From positions 1 to 35,994 of the forward strand of contig CAIYSL010000111.1 in the NCBI GenBank assembly GCA_903928915.1: DNA of 35,994 bases, read 5' to 3'. Of the stretch, positions 1 to 10,729 are shown one piece after another (the first letter of the stretch is position 1; the number at the start of each line of letters is the position of its first letter). The position numbers were made by a program, and so were the translations under genes. The notes below the pieces were generated by a model that had not been told where the DNA came from, did no database searches, and was given only the letters and a program-made list of their open reading frames with translations. The stretch is from an uncultured Syntrophobacterales bacterium. Its GTDB lineage: Bacteria > Desulfobacterota > Syntrophia > Syntrophales > UBA5619.

Positions 1-1025
1 ATTTCGCCACGCCCCTGGTGGTGGGGATCTCCGACCTCCTGGCCTCCCAGGCCTACCTGAACATCGTCCAGTTCGTCGACCGGCGGCTGTTCAAGATGGG
101 GATCGTCATCTCGGCCATCATGGTCATCCTGGCGATCCTGTTTCTGATCATCGCCAAGAAGTACGTGTCGATCAAGGACTACAGCTCGCTCTCCTACTCG
201 GTGATCGAGCGGAAGAAGCTCTCCCCGCTGGGGCAGGCCGGGGCGATCGCCTTCCTGGCCTTCATCCTGATCCTGGCCTTCATCCCCTACCTGGGGCTCG
301 CGCTCGACTCCTTCGGCAAGGGGTGGGCGTTGACCCCCTTCCCGGTCAACTACACCTTCCAGTACTTCGAACGGGTGGCCTTCGAGACCCCGAAGTTCAT
401 CATCAATTCCCTGCTTTTTTCGGGGATCTCGGTGGCGATCTGTATCGCCGTGGGGGTGCCCGTGGCCTGGGTGATGTCCCGGACCAGACTCCCGGGGCGG
501 GGGGTGCTCGACTCCCTGACCACGCTGATCCTGGCCCTGCCCGGGACCGGGATCGGGATCGCCTACATGCGCGCCTTCCGGGACCCCTTCCCGCTGATGA
601 CCACGGCCCTGATCGGCATGTGGGTCGTCATCCCGATCGTCCTGGCGGTGCGGCGGCTCCCCTACACGGTGCGGGGGACCTTCGCGTCGCTCCTGATCGT
701 CCACCGCTCCTTCGAGGAGGCGGCCGAGAGCGTCGGCGCCACCAAACCCCGGACCTTCAAGGACGTGACGCTGCCCTTGATCTGGAAGGGGGTCCTGGTG
801 GGGTCCTTGTACTCCTTCATCCTGGCCCTCCAGGAGGCGTCGGCCACGCTCTTGCTGGTCGTGCCCGGCCACGAGATGATGACGGTGGGGATCTTCAACT
901 TCTACATCGGCGGGTCCGTCAACGAGGCCGCGGCCCTCGGGTTCATCCTGATCATCCTCGGCGCCGCGTGCCTGTTCATCATCAACCGGATGGCCGGCTC
1001 CAAGATGGGAGGGGTCTTCGGCTAG
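1..1025 (+). CDS. ABC transporter permease, Fe(III)/2-aminoethylphosphonate type (5' truncated by window)
   Basis: Inner-membrane permease subunit of a binding-protein-dependent ABC importer; the reading frame is open from base 3, so the true start lies outside the window. The visible 340 residues begin with an FATPLVVG stretch like that preceding the second half of FbpB/ThiP/PhnV-type two-domain permeases. Hydrophobic segments fall near bases 90-160, 240-305, 390-475, 515-560, 600-655, 790-860 and 930-990. The cytoplasmic EAA loop that contacts the ATPase is clear at about 715-790 (EEAAESVGATK followed by TLPLIWKG). The visible part is the C-terminal permease domain plus the linker and last helix of the first domain. 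The stop codon directly abuts the ATG of the HAD phosphatase gene, so the two are surely cotranscribed. Family assignment is firm; the substrate (ferric iron, a phosphonate, a polyamine or other) cannot be told without the binding protein, which must lie upstream. Confidence 0.88.
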   Translation, partial: FATPLVVGISDLLASQAYLNIVQFVDRRLFKMGIVISAIMVILAILFLIIAKKYVSIKDYSSLSYSVIERKKLSPLGQAGAIAFLAFILILAFIPYLGLALDSFGKGWALTPFPVNYTFQYFERVAFETPKFIINSLLFSGISVAICIAVGVPVAWVMSRTRLPGRGVLDSLTTLILALPGTGIGIAYMRAFRDPFPLMTTALIGMWVVIPIVLAVRRLPYTVRGTFASLLIVHRSFEEAAESVGATKPRTFKDVTLPLIWKGVLVGSLYSFILALQEASATLLLVVPGHEMMTVGIFNFYIGGSVNEAAALGFILIILGAACLFIINRMAGSKMGGVFG

Positions 1026-1802
1026 ATGTTCAAGGGATTCATCTTCGATCTGGACGGGACGATCTACCTGGGCGAGCGGCTCCTGCCCGGCGCGGAGCGG
1101 GTGGTGCGCCTGCTGCGCGAACGGGGTCGGAAGGTCGTCTTTCTCTCCAACAAGCCCCTGTACACCCGCGAAGACTACGCGGCGAAGCTCACCGCCCTGG
1201 GGATCCCCACAGCCCCGGCGGAGGTGGTGAACTCCACCTTCGTCCTGATCCGCTACCTCGCCAGGACGGCGCCGGACGCAAAGGTCTTCGTCATGGGGGA
1301 ATTACCCTTTGTGGCGGAGATGGCCCGGGCCGGTTTCCGGCTGACCGAGAACCCCGCAGAGATCGAATACGTCGTGGCCGCCTTCGATCGGACCTTCGAC
1401 TACCGCAAGTACAACATCGCCTTCCAGGCGATCAAACGGGGGGCGCACTTCATCGCCACCAACCCCGATCGGACCTGTCCCGTGGAGGGGGGGGAGCTCC
1501 CCGACTGCGCCGGCATCATCGCCGCTCTGGAGGCGGTGACCCTGAAGAAGGTGGAGGTCGTCGTGGGCAAACCCTCGCCGATCACCGTGCAGGTTGCGCT
1601 GGAGGCGATGGGGCTGGCAGCGGCCGACTGCCTCCTGACGGGCGACCGGCTGGAGACGGACATCCGCATGGGGCAAGAGGCGGGGATGAAGACCGCCCTC
1701 GTCATGACCGGCGTGACCGACGCGAAGACTCTGGAGGCATCCCCCCTCCAGCCCGACTACGTCTTCGCCGGCGTCGCCGGGCTGGAAGGCCTGCTGCGGT
1801 AA
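1026..1802 (+). CDS. HAD-IIA family phosphatase (NagD/phosphoglycolate phosphatase-like)
   Basis: Predicted cytosolic 258-residue phosphohydrolase of the haloacid dehalogenase superfamily. Motif I is FDLDGT with nucleophile D8 and acid/base D10; motif II is FLSNKP around S41; the motif III lysine is in VGKPSP at about residue 180; motif IV is LTGDRLETDI at about 200. The cap between motifs II and III is of the C2 (AUM/NagD) type and the length is normal for NagD-like enzymes. The ATG follows the permease stop codon with no gap, so expression probably depends on the transporter operon. That arrangement suggests, without proving, that it dephosphorylates an imported compound or a damaged metabolite linked to it. 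NagD-like enzymes are promiscuous, so the substrate is open. The gene converges on the GGDEF gene with 38 bp between the stops. Confidence 0.88.
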   Translation: MFKGFIFDLDGTIYLGERLLPGAERVVRLLRERGRKVVFLSNKPLYTREDYAAKLTALGIPTAPAEVVNSTFVLIRYLARTAPDAKVFVMGELPFVAEMARAGFRLTENPAEIEYVVAAFDRTFDYRKYNIAFQAIKRGAHFIATNPDRTCPVEGGELPDCAGIIAALEAVTLKKVEVVVGKPSPITVQVALEAMGLAAADCLLTGDRLETDIRMGQEAGMKTALVMTGVTDAKTLEASPLQPDYVFAGVAGLEGLLR

Positions 1803-1840
1803 CCGGGGGATCATCGTACCCGCCGCGCAGGAAATCCGGA

Positions 1841-3685
1841 CTACTCCCCAGGAACATCGCTGCATGTCTTCACTAGGGGGACAGCCACCGCTGCCGCACC
1901 TTCCCCGGAGAAGCAACAGCGGTTCTTCCCCTCCTTCTTGGCCCGGTACAGCGCCTCGTCGGCCCTCCGGATCAACTCCTCCATCGTCGTCCCCTGTTCG
2001 GGATAGAAGGCTACCCCGATGCTGAAGGTCACGCTCAGCGCATCGGTTCCCGGGGGGAGCTCCGCCAGGGACCGCCACTGCGCGAGGGCGAGTTGGATGC
2101 GCTCGACGATCCGGGCCACTTCGCCGGTGCCGGTGTAGGGCAAGACGACCGCGAATTCGTCTCCGCCGTACCGGGCCGACAGGTCGATGTCCCGGATGCT
2201 CTGTCGCACGATCTGGGCCAGTTCCTTGATGACGAGATCCCCCGTAAGATGGCCCCATCGATCGTTGATCTTCTTGAAGTCGTCGATATCGACGATCATC
2301 AAGCCTATCGGATATGTTTGGCGTTCCGCGCGCTTGACTTCCCTGCTCAGGAAGTTCTTGAAGTAGGTCTGGTTGTACAGGCCGGTCGGGCCGTCGTAAA
2401 TGGCCGAGTTGACCGCCTGCTCGAACTTGTTGCGCAGTTGGTCAAAATAGTACTTCTTTCTCAGCAGCACCTTCACCCGGGCCTTGAGCTCCCGGCTGTT
2501 GACCGGCTTGATCAGGTAGTCGTCCGCCCCCGACTCCACCCCCCGGACCTTGCTGTCGAGGTCCGAAAGACAGGTGATCATGATGATCTGGATCTCCTGC
2601 GTTTGGTGCAGGCCCTTCAATTGCCGGCAGACGTCAAACCCGCTGAGCCCCGGCAGGAGGATGTCGAGCAGGATGACGTCGTAGGGGCCCTGCCGAATCC
2701 GCTCCAGGGCCGCTTCGCCGCTGTTCACCGTCTCGAGGACATAGGGCTCCGCAGAGAACATGGCCCGGATCATGGCCGCGTCGCGCTCGTCATCTTCCAC
2801 CAGCAGGACCCGTGCGGCCCCGATCCCGCCCTCCCAGCCATCCTGGCGGGAAGGCTCGGTCAGCGCCTGCTCGGACTGGCACCGGGAAAGCAATTGGTCG
2901 CGGTACTGCTTCATGCGCAGCAACGAGTTGATGCGCGTCAGCAGTTCGACGCTGTTGACGGGTTTGCTGAGAAACTCGTCGGCTCCGGCCTCGAACCCGC
3001 GGATCTTCTCCTCAGCCCCCTCCAGGGCGGTCACCAGGATGATGGGGATGCTTTCCGTCGCGGGGTTCGTCTTCAGCCAATGGCTCACCTCATACCCATC
3101 CATTTCCGGCATCATGATGTCCAGCAGGATCAATTCCGGATGGTCCTGGAGTGCCCGCCGTACCGCCTCCTTGCCGTCGAAGGCGGTAAGGACCTCGAAC
3201 CGCCCGGCCGGAAGCTTGGCGGTCATCAATCTCACGTTCTGGGGATCGTCGTCCACGATCAGGATCCGATTCCTGTGGTGCCGCTCCTCGTACGGCCGGT
3301 CCTGGACGGCGGACGGGCGGCCCAGGTGCTTGGCGATGACCTCGCCGAATGTCCGGGTGTTGATCGGCTTCGTGATGTAGCCCGAGCAACCGGCCTGCCG
3401 GGCCTTGATTTCATCGCCGGGCATGGCATAGGAGGTCAGGGCCACGACAGGGATGCTCCGAGTCTCCGGCCGGCTCTTCAAGATCCGGGTCGCCTCCAGG
3501 CCGTCCATATCGGGAAGCTGAATGTCCATCAGAATCAGCGCCGGCCGCTCCGCCGTCGCAAGTGCGAGCCCGGTCGTCGCATCAGTCGCCTCCAACGCCT
3601 CCCATCCCCGCAGGTTCAGGATGCTGCGCACCAGCTTCAGGTTTAACGGATTGTCTTCGATCACCAGTATCTTGGCTGCAGTCAT
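1841..3685 (-). CDS. Response regulator with three receiver domains and a GGDEF diguanylate cyclase
   Basis: A 614-residue cytosolic signalling output protein predicted to make cyclic-di-GMP. Three receiver domains lie at about residues 5-121, 139-257 and 292-410; each keeps its phosphoacceptor aspartate (D54, D189, D341), the acidic pocket and the conserved Lys-Pro (KPI/KPV). The C-terminal cyclase (about 428-590) has an intact GGDEF signature at 507-511, and an inhibitory I-site RxxD (RDID, 498-501) exactly five residues before it, so product feedback is expected. The architecture resembles PleD with one additional receiver. The ATG overlaps the stop of the histidine kinase gene by four bases (ATGA, 3682-3685), indicating translational coupling and a cognate kinase. 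No separate promoter is seen; it is the last gene of the operon. Confidence 0.93.
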   Translation of the reverse strand: MTAAKILVIEDNPLNLKLVRSILNLRGWEALEATDATTGLALATAERPALILMDIQLPDMDGLEATRILKSRPETRSIPVVALTSYAMPGDEIKARQAGCSGYITKPINTRTFGEVIAKHLGRPSAVQDRPYEERHHRNRILIVDDDPQNVRLMTAKLPAGRFEVLTAFDGKEAVRRALQDHPELILLDIMMPEMDGYEVSHWLKTNPATESIPIILVTALEGAEEKIRGFEAGADEFLSKPVNSVELLTRINSLLRMKQYRDQLLSRCQSEQALTEPSRQDGWEGGIGAARVLLVEDDERDAAMIRAMFSAEPYVLETVNSGEAALERIRQGPYDVILLDILLPGLSGFDVCRQLKGLHQTQEIQIIMITCLSDLDSKVRGVESGADDYLIKPVNSRELKARVKVLLRKKYYFDQLRNKFEQAVNSAIYDGPTGLYNQTYFKNFLSREVKRAERQTYPIGLMIVDIDDFKKINDRWGHLTGDLVIKELAQIVRQSIRDIDLSARYGGDEFAVVLPYTGTGEVARIVERIQLALAQWRSLAELPPGTDALSVTFSIGVAFYPEQGTTMEELIRRADEALYRAKKEGKNRCCFSGEGAAAVAVPLVKTCSDVPGE

Positions 3686-5127
3686 GCCCGCTCCCCGCCC
3701 CGCTTCTCCGAGAACTCATCCGGTGCGGTCGACGCCATCGCCGCTGCCTCTTGCCGGGAGACCGCACCCGGTTCCTCGGAGAGGGTGAAATGAAAGCGGC
3801 TCCCCTTGCCCAACCCTTCGCTCTCGGCCCAGAGCAGACCGTCGTGCAACGCGACCAGTTTTCTGGTAAGCGTCAGTCCCAGGCCGGTCCCCTCGTACTT
3901 GCGGGAGGTTGAGTTGTCCGCCTGCTCGAAGGGCTCGAAGATCCGCTTGAGGTCCTGCGGGGCGATCCCGATGCCCGAATCCACGATGCTGAACCGCAGC
4001 CCTGCCTTCGCCTCCGGGTTGAACGCCCGTTCCGGCGCGACCCGGAGGCACACCGATCCTCCGTCGGGCGTGAACTTCACGGCATTGGAGAGCAGATTGT
4101 ACAGGATCTGCTTGAGTTTGCGTTCGTCGGCCGGAAAGGTTTCCGGAATTCCGGACATCTCGGCCGTAAGCCTGATCCGGTGCTTGAGCGCCTTTTCCTT
4201 GAGCATGACCAGACTGTTCGCCACCAGGGGCCGCAGTGAAACCGGCGCGAGTTGCAGCTCCATCTTCCCCGCTTCCACCTTCGCCAGGTCCAGGATCTCG
4301 TTGATCAACTCCAGAAGATGGCGGCTGCTCTGGAGCACGTCGCCCAGGAATTCCTCTTGCTGGTTGTTGATCGGGCCGTAATTCCTGTCCACGAGTAGTT
4401 CCGTGAAACCGATGATGTGGTTCAGCGGGGTCCGCAATTCGTGGCTCATGTTGGCCAGGAATTGCGACTTTGCTTCACTGGCGCGCCGGGCCTCCTCGCT
4501 GAGCGCAAGCGCCCTTTCGGTGGTCTCCTGGAGGGCCACCGTCCGCTCAGCCACCCGCTCTTCGAGGCTGGCCTGGTACTTCAGGAGATCCTCTTCCAGG
4601 GCCGCGGTCACCCGCAGCGGAACGTAATGGGCCACGAACGCCAGACTGGTCCCGATGACCCCGCACATCAGGAGGGCAATGATGCCGGAGAGAAACACCG
4701 CATAGCCGGACAGTCCGATGCGTATCTCTCCGATCTTCCGGTTGTTGAACACGACCGGGACGGACTCCCCGTAGATCAGGAACTCTCCCCGGCGCTTCTT
4801 CGGCTCCACGCGGTGCTCGTACTGACGGAGTGCGGCGTTCTGTTCGTCGGTGATGATCACATGCAGGATGTCGGTATGGGGAAGGAGCATCTCGATCATG
4901 CTGGAGTACTTGGTGGCTTGATACTTCCAGAGGTCGGGGGAGTCTGCAACGAGCTTGCGGATGTTGAGGCTCAGCATCCGGGCATAGGTTTCGGCATCGC
5001 CTTTGACCTGCGCGTATTGGAGGTAGACATAGATTCCCGGAAGTATCAGGGCGATGATAACGCCGATCGCAAGCGCCACGGGAAGCAGCTTCCGGTTAAG
5101 TTCTCTGGTCAGCGGGTTTCGCGCCAT
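3682..5127 (-). CDS. Membrane-bound hybrid-less sensor histidine kinase
   Basis: A 481-residue inner-membrane kinase. Helix 1 spans about residues 14-37, a periplasmic sensor of roughly 100 residues follows (no PAS or Cache signature that I recognise), and helix 2 lies at about 141-167. A coiled-coil-like stretch (174-222) leads to the HisKA dimerisation domain with phosphoacceptor H229 in MSHELRTPLNH. The HATPase_c domain (about 330-445) has the N box (NLLSNAVKF), G1 (DSGIGI), F box (FEPFEQ) and G2 (GTGLGL), so it should be catalytically active. There is no receiver domain; the three-receiver cyclase gene overlaps its stop by four bases and is the likely partner. The PstS-like binding protein gene is 21 bp upstream, suggesting the binding protein presents a ligand to the periplasmic loop. 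An AGGAG overlaps that gene's stop but sits about 18 nt from this ATG, so initiation may be weak or coupled. Confidence 0.92.
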   Translation of the reverse strand: MARNPLTRELNRKLLPVALAIGVIIALILPGIYVYLQYAQVKGDAETYARMLSLNIRKLVADSPDLWKYQATKYSSMIEMLLPHTDILHVIITDEQNAALRQYEHRVEPKKRRGEFLIYGESVPVVFNNRKIGEIRIGLSGYAVFLSGIIALLMCGVIGTSLAFVAHYVPLRVTAALEEDLLKYQASLEERVAERTVALQETTERALALSEEARRASEAKSQFLANMSHELRTPLNHIIGFTELLVDRNYGPINNQQEEFLGDVLQSSRHLLELINEILDLAKVEAGKMELQLAPVSLRPLVANSLVMLKEKALKHRIRLTAEMSGIPETFPADERKLKQILYNLLSNAVKFTPDGGSVCLRVAPERAFNPEAKAGLRFSIVDSGIGIAPQDLKRIFEPFEQADNSTSRKYEGTGLGLTLTRKLVALHDGLLWAESEGLGKGSRFHFTLSEEPGAVSRQEAAAMASTAPDEFSEKRGGERA

Positions 5128-5148
5128 GGGTTAGCTCACGGATCGCTC

Positions 5149-5991
5149 CTAATTGCCGGGGATGTACCCGTGGGACTTGAGGATCTGCGCGCCCTTATCG
5201 GAGCGAACGAAGTCCAAGAACGCCTTTCCCTGCTGCGTGAGTCTCTTCTCCTGGTAGATGAAGGCGAGGTCGCGGCCCAGCGGATAGGTCCCTTTGGAGA
5301 GCGTCTCCGGAGAGGGCGCCACCCCGTTGAGCTTGAGCGGCTTGATGGCCAGCCGCTCGGTTCTGATCATGCCGAGGTCCGAAACGCCTATGGCGTACGC
5401 GGTCTTGACGATAGCCTGGTTCGCCTCCTGATCGTTGTAGTAGACCGTCCAGCGGTTGGCCTGCAGGCTCTCCTGGTAGGCCTCGCGGAAGCCCGGAATC
5501 TGGCTCTGCAGCACGAGGAAGCCGCTGTCGGACTTCTCCCTGACCTGAACGATGATCTCCTGGCGCGCTTTCCACCGTACCTTCGTGCCCCGGTAGATGT
5601 CGATCAGCTCCTGGAAGGTGATTCCCTCCTCCTGGACGCCCGGATGGACGGCCACGACGATGGGCACCCGCGCATAGGATCGTACCGTGAACCCCAAGCC
5701 CGACTCATCGTTGGACAGCGGCCGGGAGACCAGGCCGAAGGCGATGGCGCCCTCGGCGGCCGCCTTTATGGCGCCCCGCGTGCCGATGCTTCCGGGAACC
5801 TGGATGGCGGTTGCCGGATTACCTTTCATGAATGCCTCGGCCAGGAGGCGTGTGATGCCCAGGTTGACCCCCGATCCCGCGGCGACCAGCGGCGGGCCGG
5901 GCGGTTGAGAACCAGCAGCCGCCCCGACAGCGGCGGGCACCAGACAGAGGACGACGATGAACCACACGGTAGCACGCATCTTCTTTTCCAT
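5149..5991 (-). CDS. PstS-like periplasmic substrate-binding protein
   Basis: A 280-residue exported protein of the PstS/PBP-like family (phosphate-type oxyanion binding). An N-terminal signal peptide of about 24 residues ends near AVGAAAG. The mature start has the family's AAGSGVN loop and, further on, GSIGTRGAIKAAAEGAIAFGLVSRPL, which resembles the PstS ligand-binding segments. The region SDSGFLVLQ and the C-terminal FLDFVRSDKGAQIL also match. No pstCAB genes follow; instead a histidine kinase and a GGDEF response regulator do, so a sensing rather than transport role is likely. Two ATGs lie four codons apart; the first (5991) is preceded by AAGGA at a suitable distance. A sigma54-like promoter lies 36 bp upstream. 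The ligand could be phosphate or another oxyanion; the binding residues cannot be settled by eye. Confidence 0.85.
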   Translation of the reverse strand: MEKKMRATVWFIVVLCLVPAAVGAAAGSQPPGPPLVAAGSGVNLGITRLLAEAFMKGNPATAIQVPGSIGTRGAIKAAAEGAIAFGLVSRPLSNDESGLGFTVRSYARVPIVVAVHPGVQEEGITFQELIDIYRGTKVRWKARQEIIVQVREKSDSGFLVLQSQIPGFREAYQESLQANRWTVYYNDQEANQAIVKTAYAIGVSDLGMIRTERLAIKPLKLNGVAPSPETLSKGTYPLGRDLAFIYQEKRLTQQGKAFLDFVRSDKGAQILKSHGYIPGN

Positions 5992-6026
5992 GGTTCCATC
6001 CTTGAGGCGGTGATCTCTGTGAACAA

Positions 6027-6043
6027 TACAAGAAGCGTGCCAA
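6027..6043 (-). promoter_or_regulatory. Sigma54-like (-24/-12) promoter for the binding protein-kinase-cyclase operon
   Basis: Read on the minus strand the site is TTGGCACG, four bases, then TTGTA. The consensus is YTGGCACG-N4-TTGCW, so the -24 element is perfect and the -12 element differs at one base (GT instead of GC). The predicted start site is about 25 nt before the ATG at 5991, a normal leader length, and an AAGGA ribosome site lies between. The -12 mismatch is at an important base, so it could be weak or fortuitous. Confidence 0.45.
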
Positions 6044-6115
6044 CGATTTCAGTGCAAGGAACGATCACGGGATGATGAAATGTCATTCATTGCTGATGCT
6101 TATGTTGCTGCGGGT

Positions 6116-6139
6116 GCGACCGGGCGCGACACCGGTCGC
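6116..6139. repeat. Perfect 8-bp inverted repeat (hairpin)
   Basis: Arms GCGACCGG (6116-6123) and CCGGTCGC (6132-6139) enclose an 8-nt loop; the pairing can be extended by GGG/CCC with a bulge. There is no T tract, so a simple intrinsic terminator is doubtful. It lies downstream of the helicase gene and upstream of the signalling operon, so it may limit read-through or be an operator. Confidence 0.35.
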
Positions 6140-6163
6140 CCGTTGATGAACGATTGCATAACA

Positions 6164-6184
6164 TGACAGGTGCGGTTCCTGTCA
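6164..6184. promoter_or_regulatory. Dyad of CTGTCA half-sites, possible operator
   Basis: TGACAGG (6164-6170) and CCTGTCA (6178-6184) form a perfect dyad around seven bases. A third GACAG half-site lies at 6195-6199. CTGTCAT is the half-site of the PhoB box, but a true Pho box is a tandem repeat with 4-bp spacing, and here the sites are inverted. A TTGACA on the minus strand overlaps the dyad, so it could also mark a sigma70-type promoter. The link with phosphate is inference from the PstS-like gene about 170 bp downstream. Confidence 0.3.
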
Positions 6185-6433
6185 ATTTATTGGCGACAGC
6201 AGAACCATCGTCCTGCCGATGGAAGAAGGGCAAGAACCGGCGACACCGGTGCGAAGACGGCCACGTTCAACCCGGGGGCGGGCGGGAAGAAAGTCGCCCC
6301 CGGAATAGGTACGGTCCGATACTGCCCCCGTGGCAATTGCCGCTGTCCGCTGCAGGAGCAGTGCCGGCGCCGCCATCCTTGTTCGCGCCCTGTTGTTCCT
6401 GGAGATCGCACGGTCCGTACTGACCGCGAAAGA

Positions 6434-9685
<3,252 letters not shown>

Positions 9686-9827
9686 GGCAGATGCGGCCCT
9701 TCACCCCGGGGAAACGGTTGTCCCGCGGAATGGCGATTCTCCCCGAAAAGGAGCGGCAAGTCAACCATGCACTCGACCGTCCATTCCCGGCGCTGCACCG
9801 GCCGCACCGGCCGGCGGGAAAATCTCC

Positions 9828-9857
9828 TTGACAGGCCCCGGCTACTTCCCCTATCCT
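9828..9857 (+). promoter_or_regulatory. Sigma70-like promoter for the amino acid ABC transporter
   Basis: A perfect -35 TTGACA (9828-9833) is followed after 18 bp by TATCCT (9852-9857; four of six consensus bases). The predicted start is near 9864, about 105 nt before the lipoprotein ATG. It is the only good sigma70-like match seen in the 284-bp divergent region shared with the helicase fusion gene. Confidence 0.5.
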
Positions 9858-9969
9858 CCGCGGCAGGAAACATTCGTTCTTATCATTACTCCGGCAACTT
9901 ATGCGCCGACTCAGCCGGAGCAACCACGTATCACGGGAAGCTTGCTTCCGAAGAAGGAGATGGCTCGTT

Positions 9970-10710
9970 ATGAAGAAAATCGTGCTCCTTTTCTGCCTTC
10001 TTTCGCTGGTCCTGTGCGGATGCACAAGGAAAGAGGAGGTCAAGACGATCCGGGTGGCGGTGTGTCCCACCTCGCCCCCCAACCTGTACGAGGAAAACGG
10101 GAAATACCTGGGGCTGGACCTGGAGCTGTTCGCAGGGTTCTGCGCAGCCCGGGGGTACCGCCATACCGTCACCGCCTACGACTGGCAGGGCATGCTCGGC
10201 GCGGTGATGTCAGGACAGGCGGACGTGGCCTTCTCGGGCATTTCCATCACCGAGAAACGGAAGGAGAAGATGGATTTCTCCGCGCCCTACATGGACAACA
10301 CCTGGAACCTGGTCAGCATGAAGAAGCGGAACATCCTGATCAAGGACCTCGGCGAGCTGAAGAAATACTCGCTCGGCTTTCCCCGCGGCATGGCCTACAG
10401 CGCCTTCATCAAAGACGACCTGGAGCCCAAGGGGATCTACCGGTTGGACGCCGCCAAGATGTACCCCACCTACAACGAGGTGCTCGCCGATCTGCAGAAC
10501 GGCAACCTGGACCTGGCCTTCCTGGACGGCTCGGTCGCCTCGGTGTACAAGAAGAAGCTCGAAATCCAGGACAGCTACGTCTTCACCGGGTTCGACACCT
10601 TCGGACTGGCCTTTCCGAAAGGCTCTCCGCTCAGGGACGATTTCGACCGTTACCTCAAAGAACTCGGCCCCGAGAAGCTGAAGGCCCTGATCGGCAAGTG
10701 GCTGGGATAG
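9970..10710 (+). CDS. Polar amino acid ABC transporter substrate-binding lipoprotein
   Basis: A 246-residue family 3 solute-binding protein. The start at 9970 is chosen over the upstream ATG at 9901 because it gives a clean lipoprotein signal (MKK, hydrophobic core, lipobox LCGC with C18) and has AAGGAG ten bases before it. The mature part begins IRVAVCPTSPPNLYEENGKYLGLDLELF and contains the QADVAFSGISITEKRKEKMDFS-type segment diagnostic of the family (D and R that grip the amino acid carboxylate/amine groups). It is followed in order by permease, ATPase and second permease genes. The exact amino acid is not decidable; the NLD-LAFLDGS segment and the missing acidic/basic specificity clues leave glutamine, arginine/histidine and cystine as options. 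Confidence 0.92.
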   Translation: MKKIVLLFCLLSLVLCGCTRKEEVKTIRVAVCPTSPPNLYEENGKYLGLDLELFAGFCAARGYRHTVTAYDWQGMLGAVMSGQADVAFSGISITEKRKEKMDFSAPYMDNTWNLVSMKKRNILIKDLGELKKYSLGFPRGMAYSAFIKDDLEPKGIYRLDAAKMYPTYNEVLADLQNGNLDLAFLDGSVASVYKKKLEIQDSYVFTGFDTFGLAFPKGSPLRDDFDRYLKELGPEKLKALIGKWLG

Positions 10711-10729
10711 CGAGGCGGGTAACGGGCCG

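Larger units (their letters stand above)
5992..6433. other. Gene-free stretch between the signalling operon and the helicase fusion gene
   Basis: This 442-bp region lies upstream of the leftward binding-protein operon and downstream of the leftward helicase gene. I find no convincing gene: the short open frames have no ribosome binding site and no family resemblance. It holds a sigma54-like promoter (6027-6043), a hairpin (6116-6139) and a dyad of CTGTCA-type half-sites (6164-6184). The rest (about 6200-6433) is GC-rich sequence in which I see no structure. Confidence 0.6.

Noticed and set aside
323-1876. Long open frame of 517 codons on the + strand across the permease and HAD genes
   Set aside because: Arginine/proline/glycine-rich product with no family likeness; a frame shadow in GC-rich DNA of two well-supported genes.
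6164-6184. Canonical PhoB box
   Set aside because: CTGTCA half-sites are inverted with seven bases between, not tandem with four; reported only as a dyad.
6182-6376. Small 64-codon frame on the - strand in the gene-free stretch
   Set aside because: Starts MAAPALLLQRTAA, slightly signal-like, but no ribosome site and no likeness to any family.
9901-9969. Upstream ATG extending the amino acid binding protein by 23 codons
   Set aside because: The extension is arginine-rich, destroys the lipoprotein signal and has no ribosome site, while ATG 9970 has AAGGAG.
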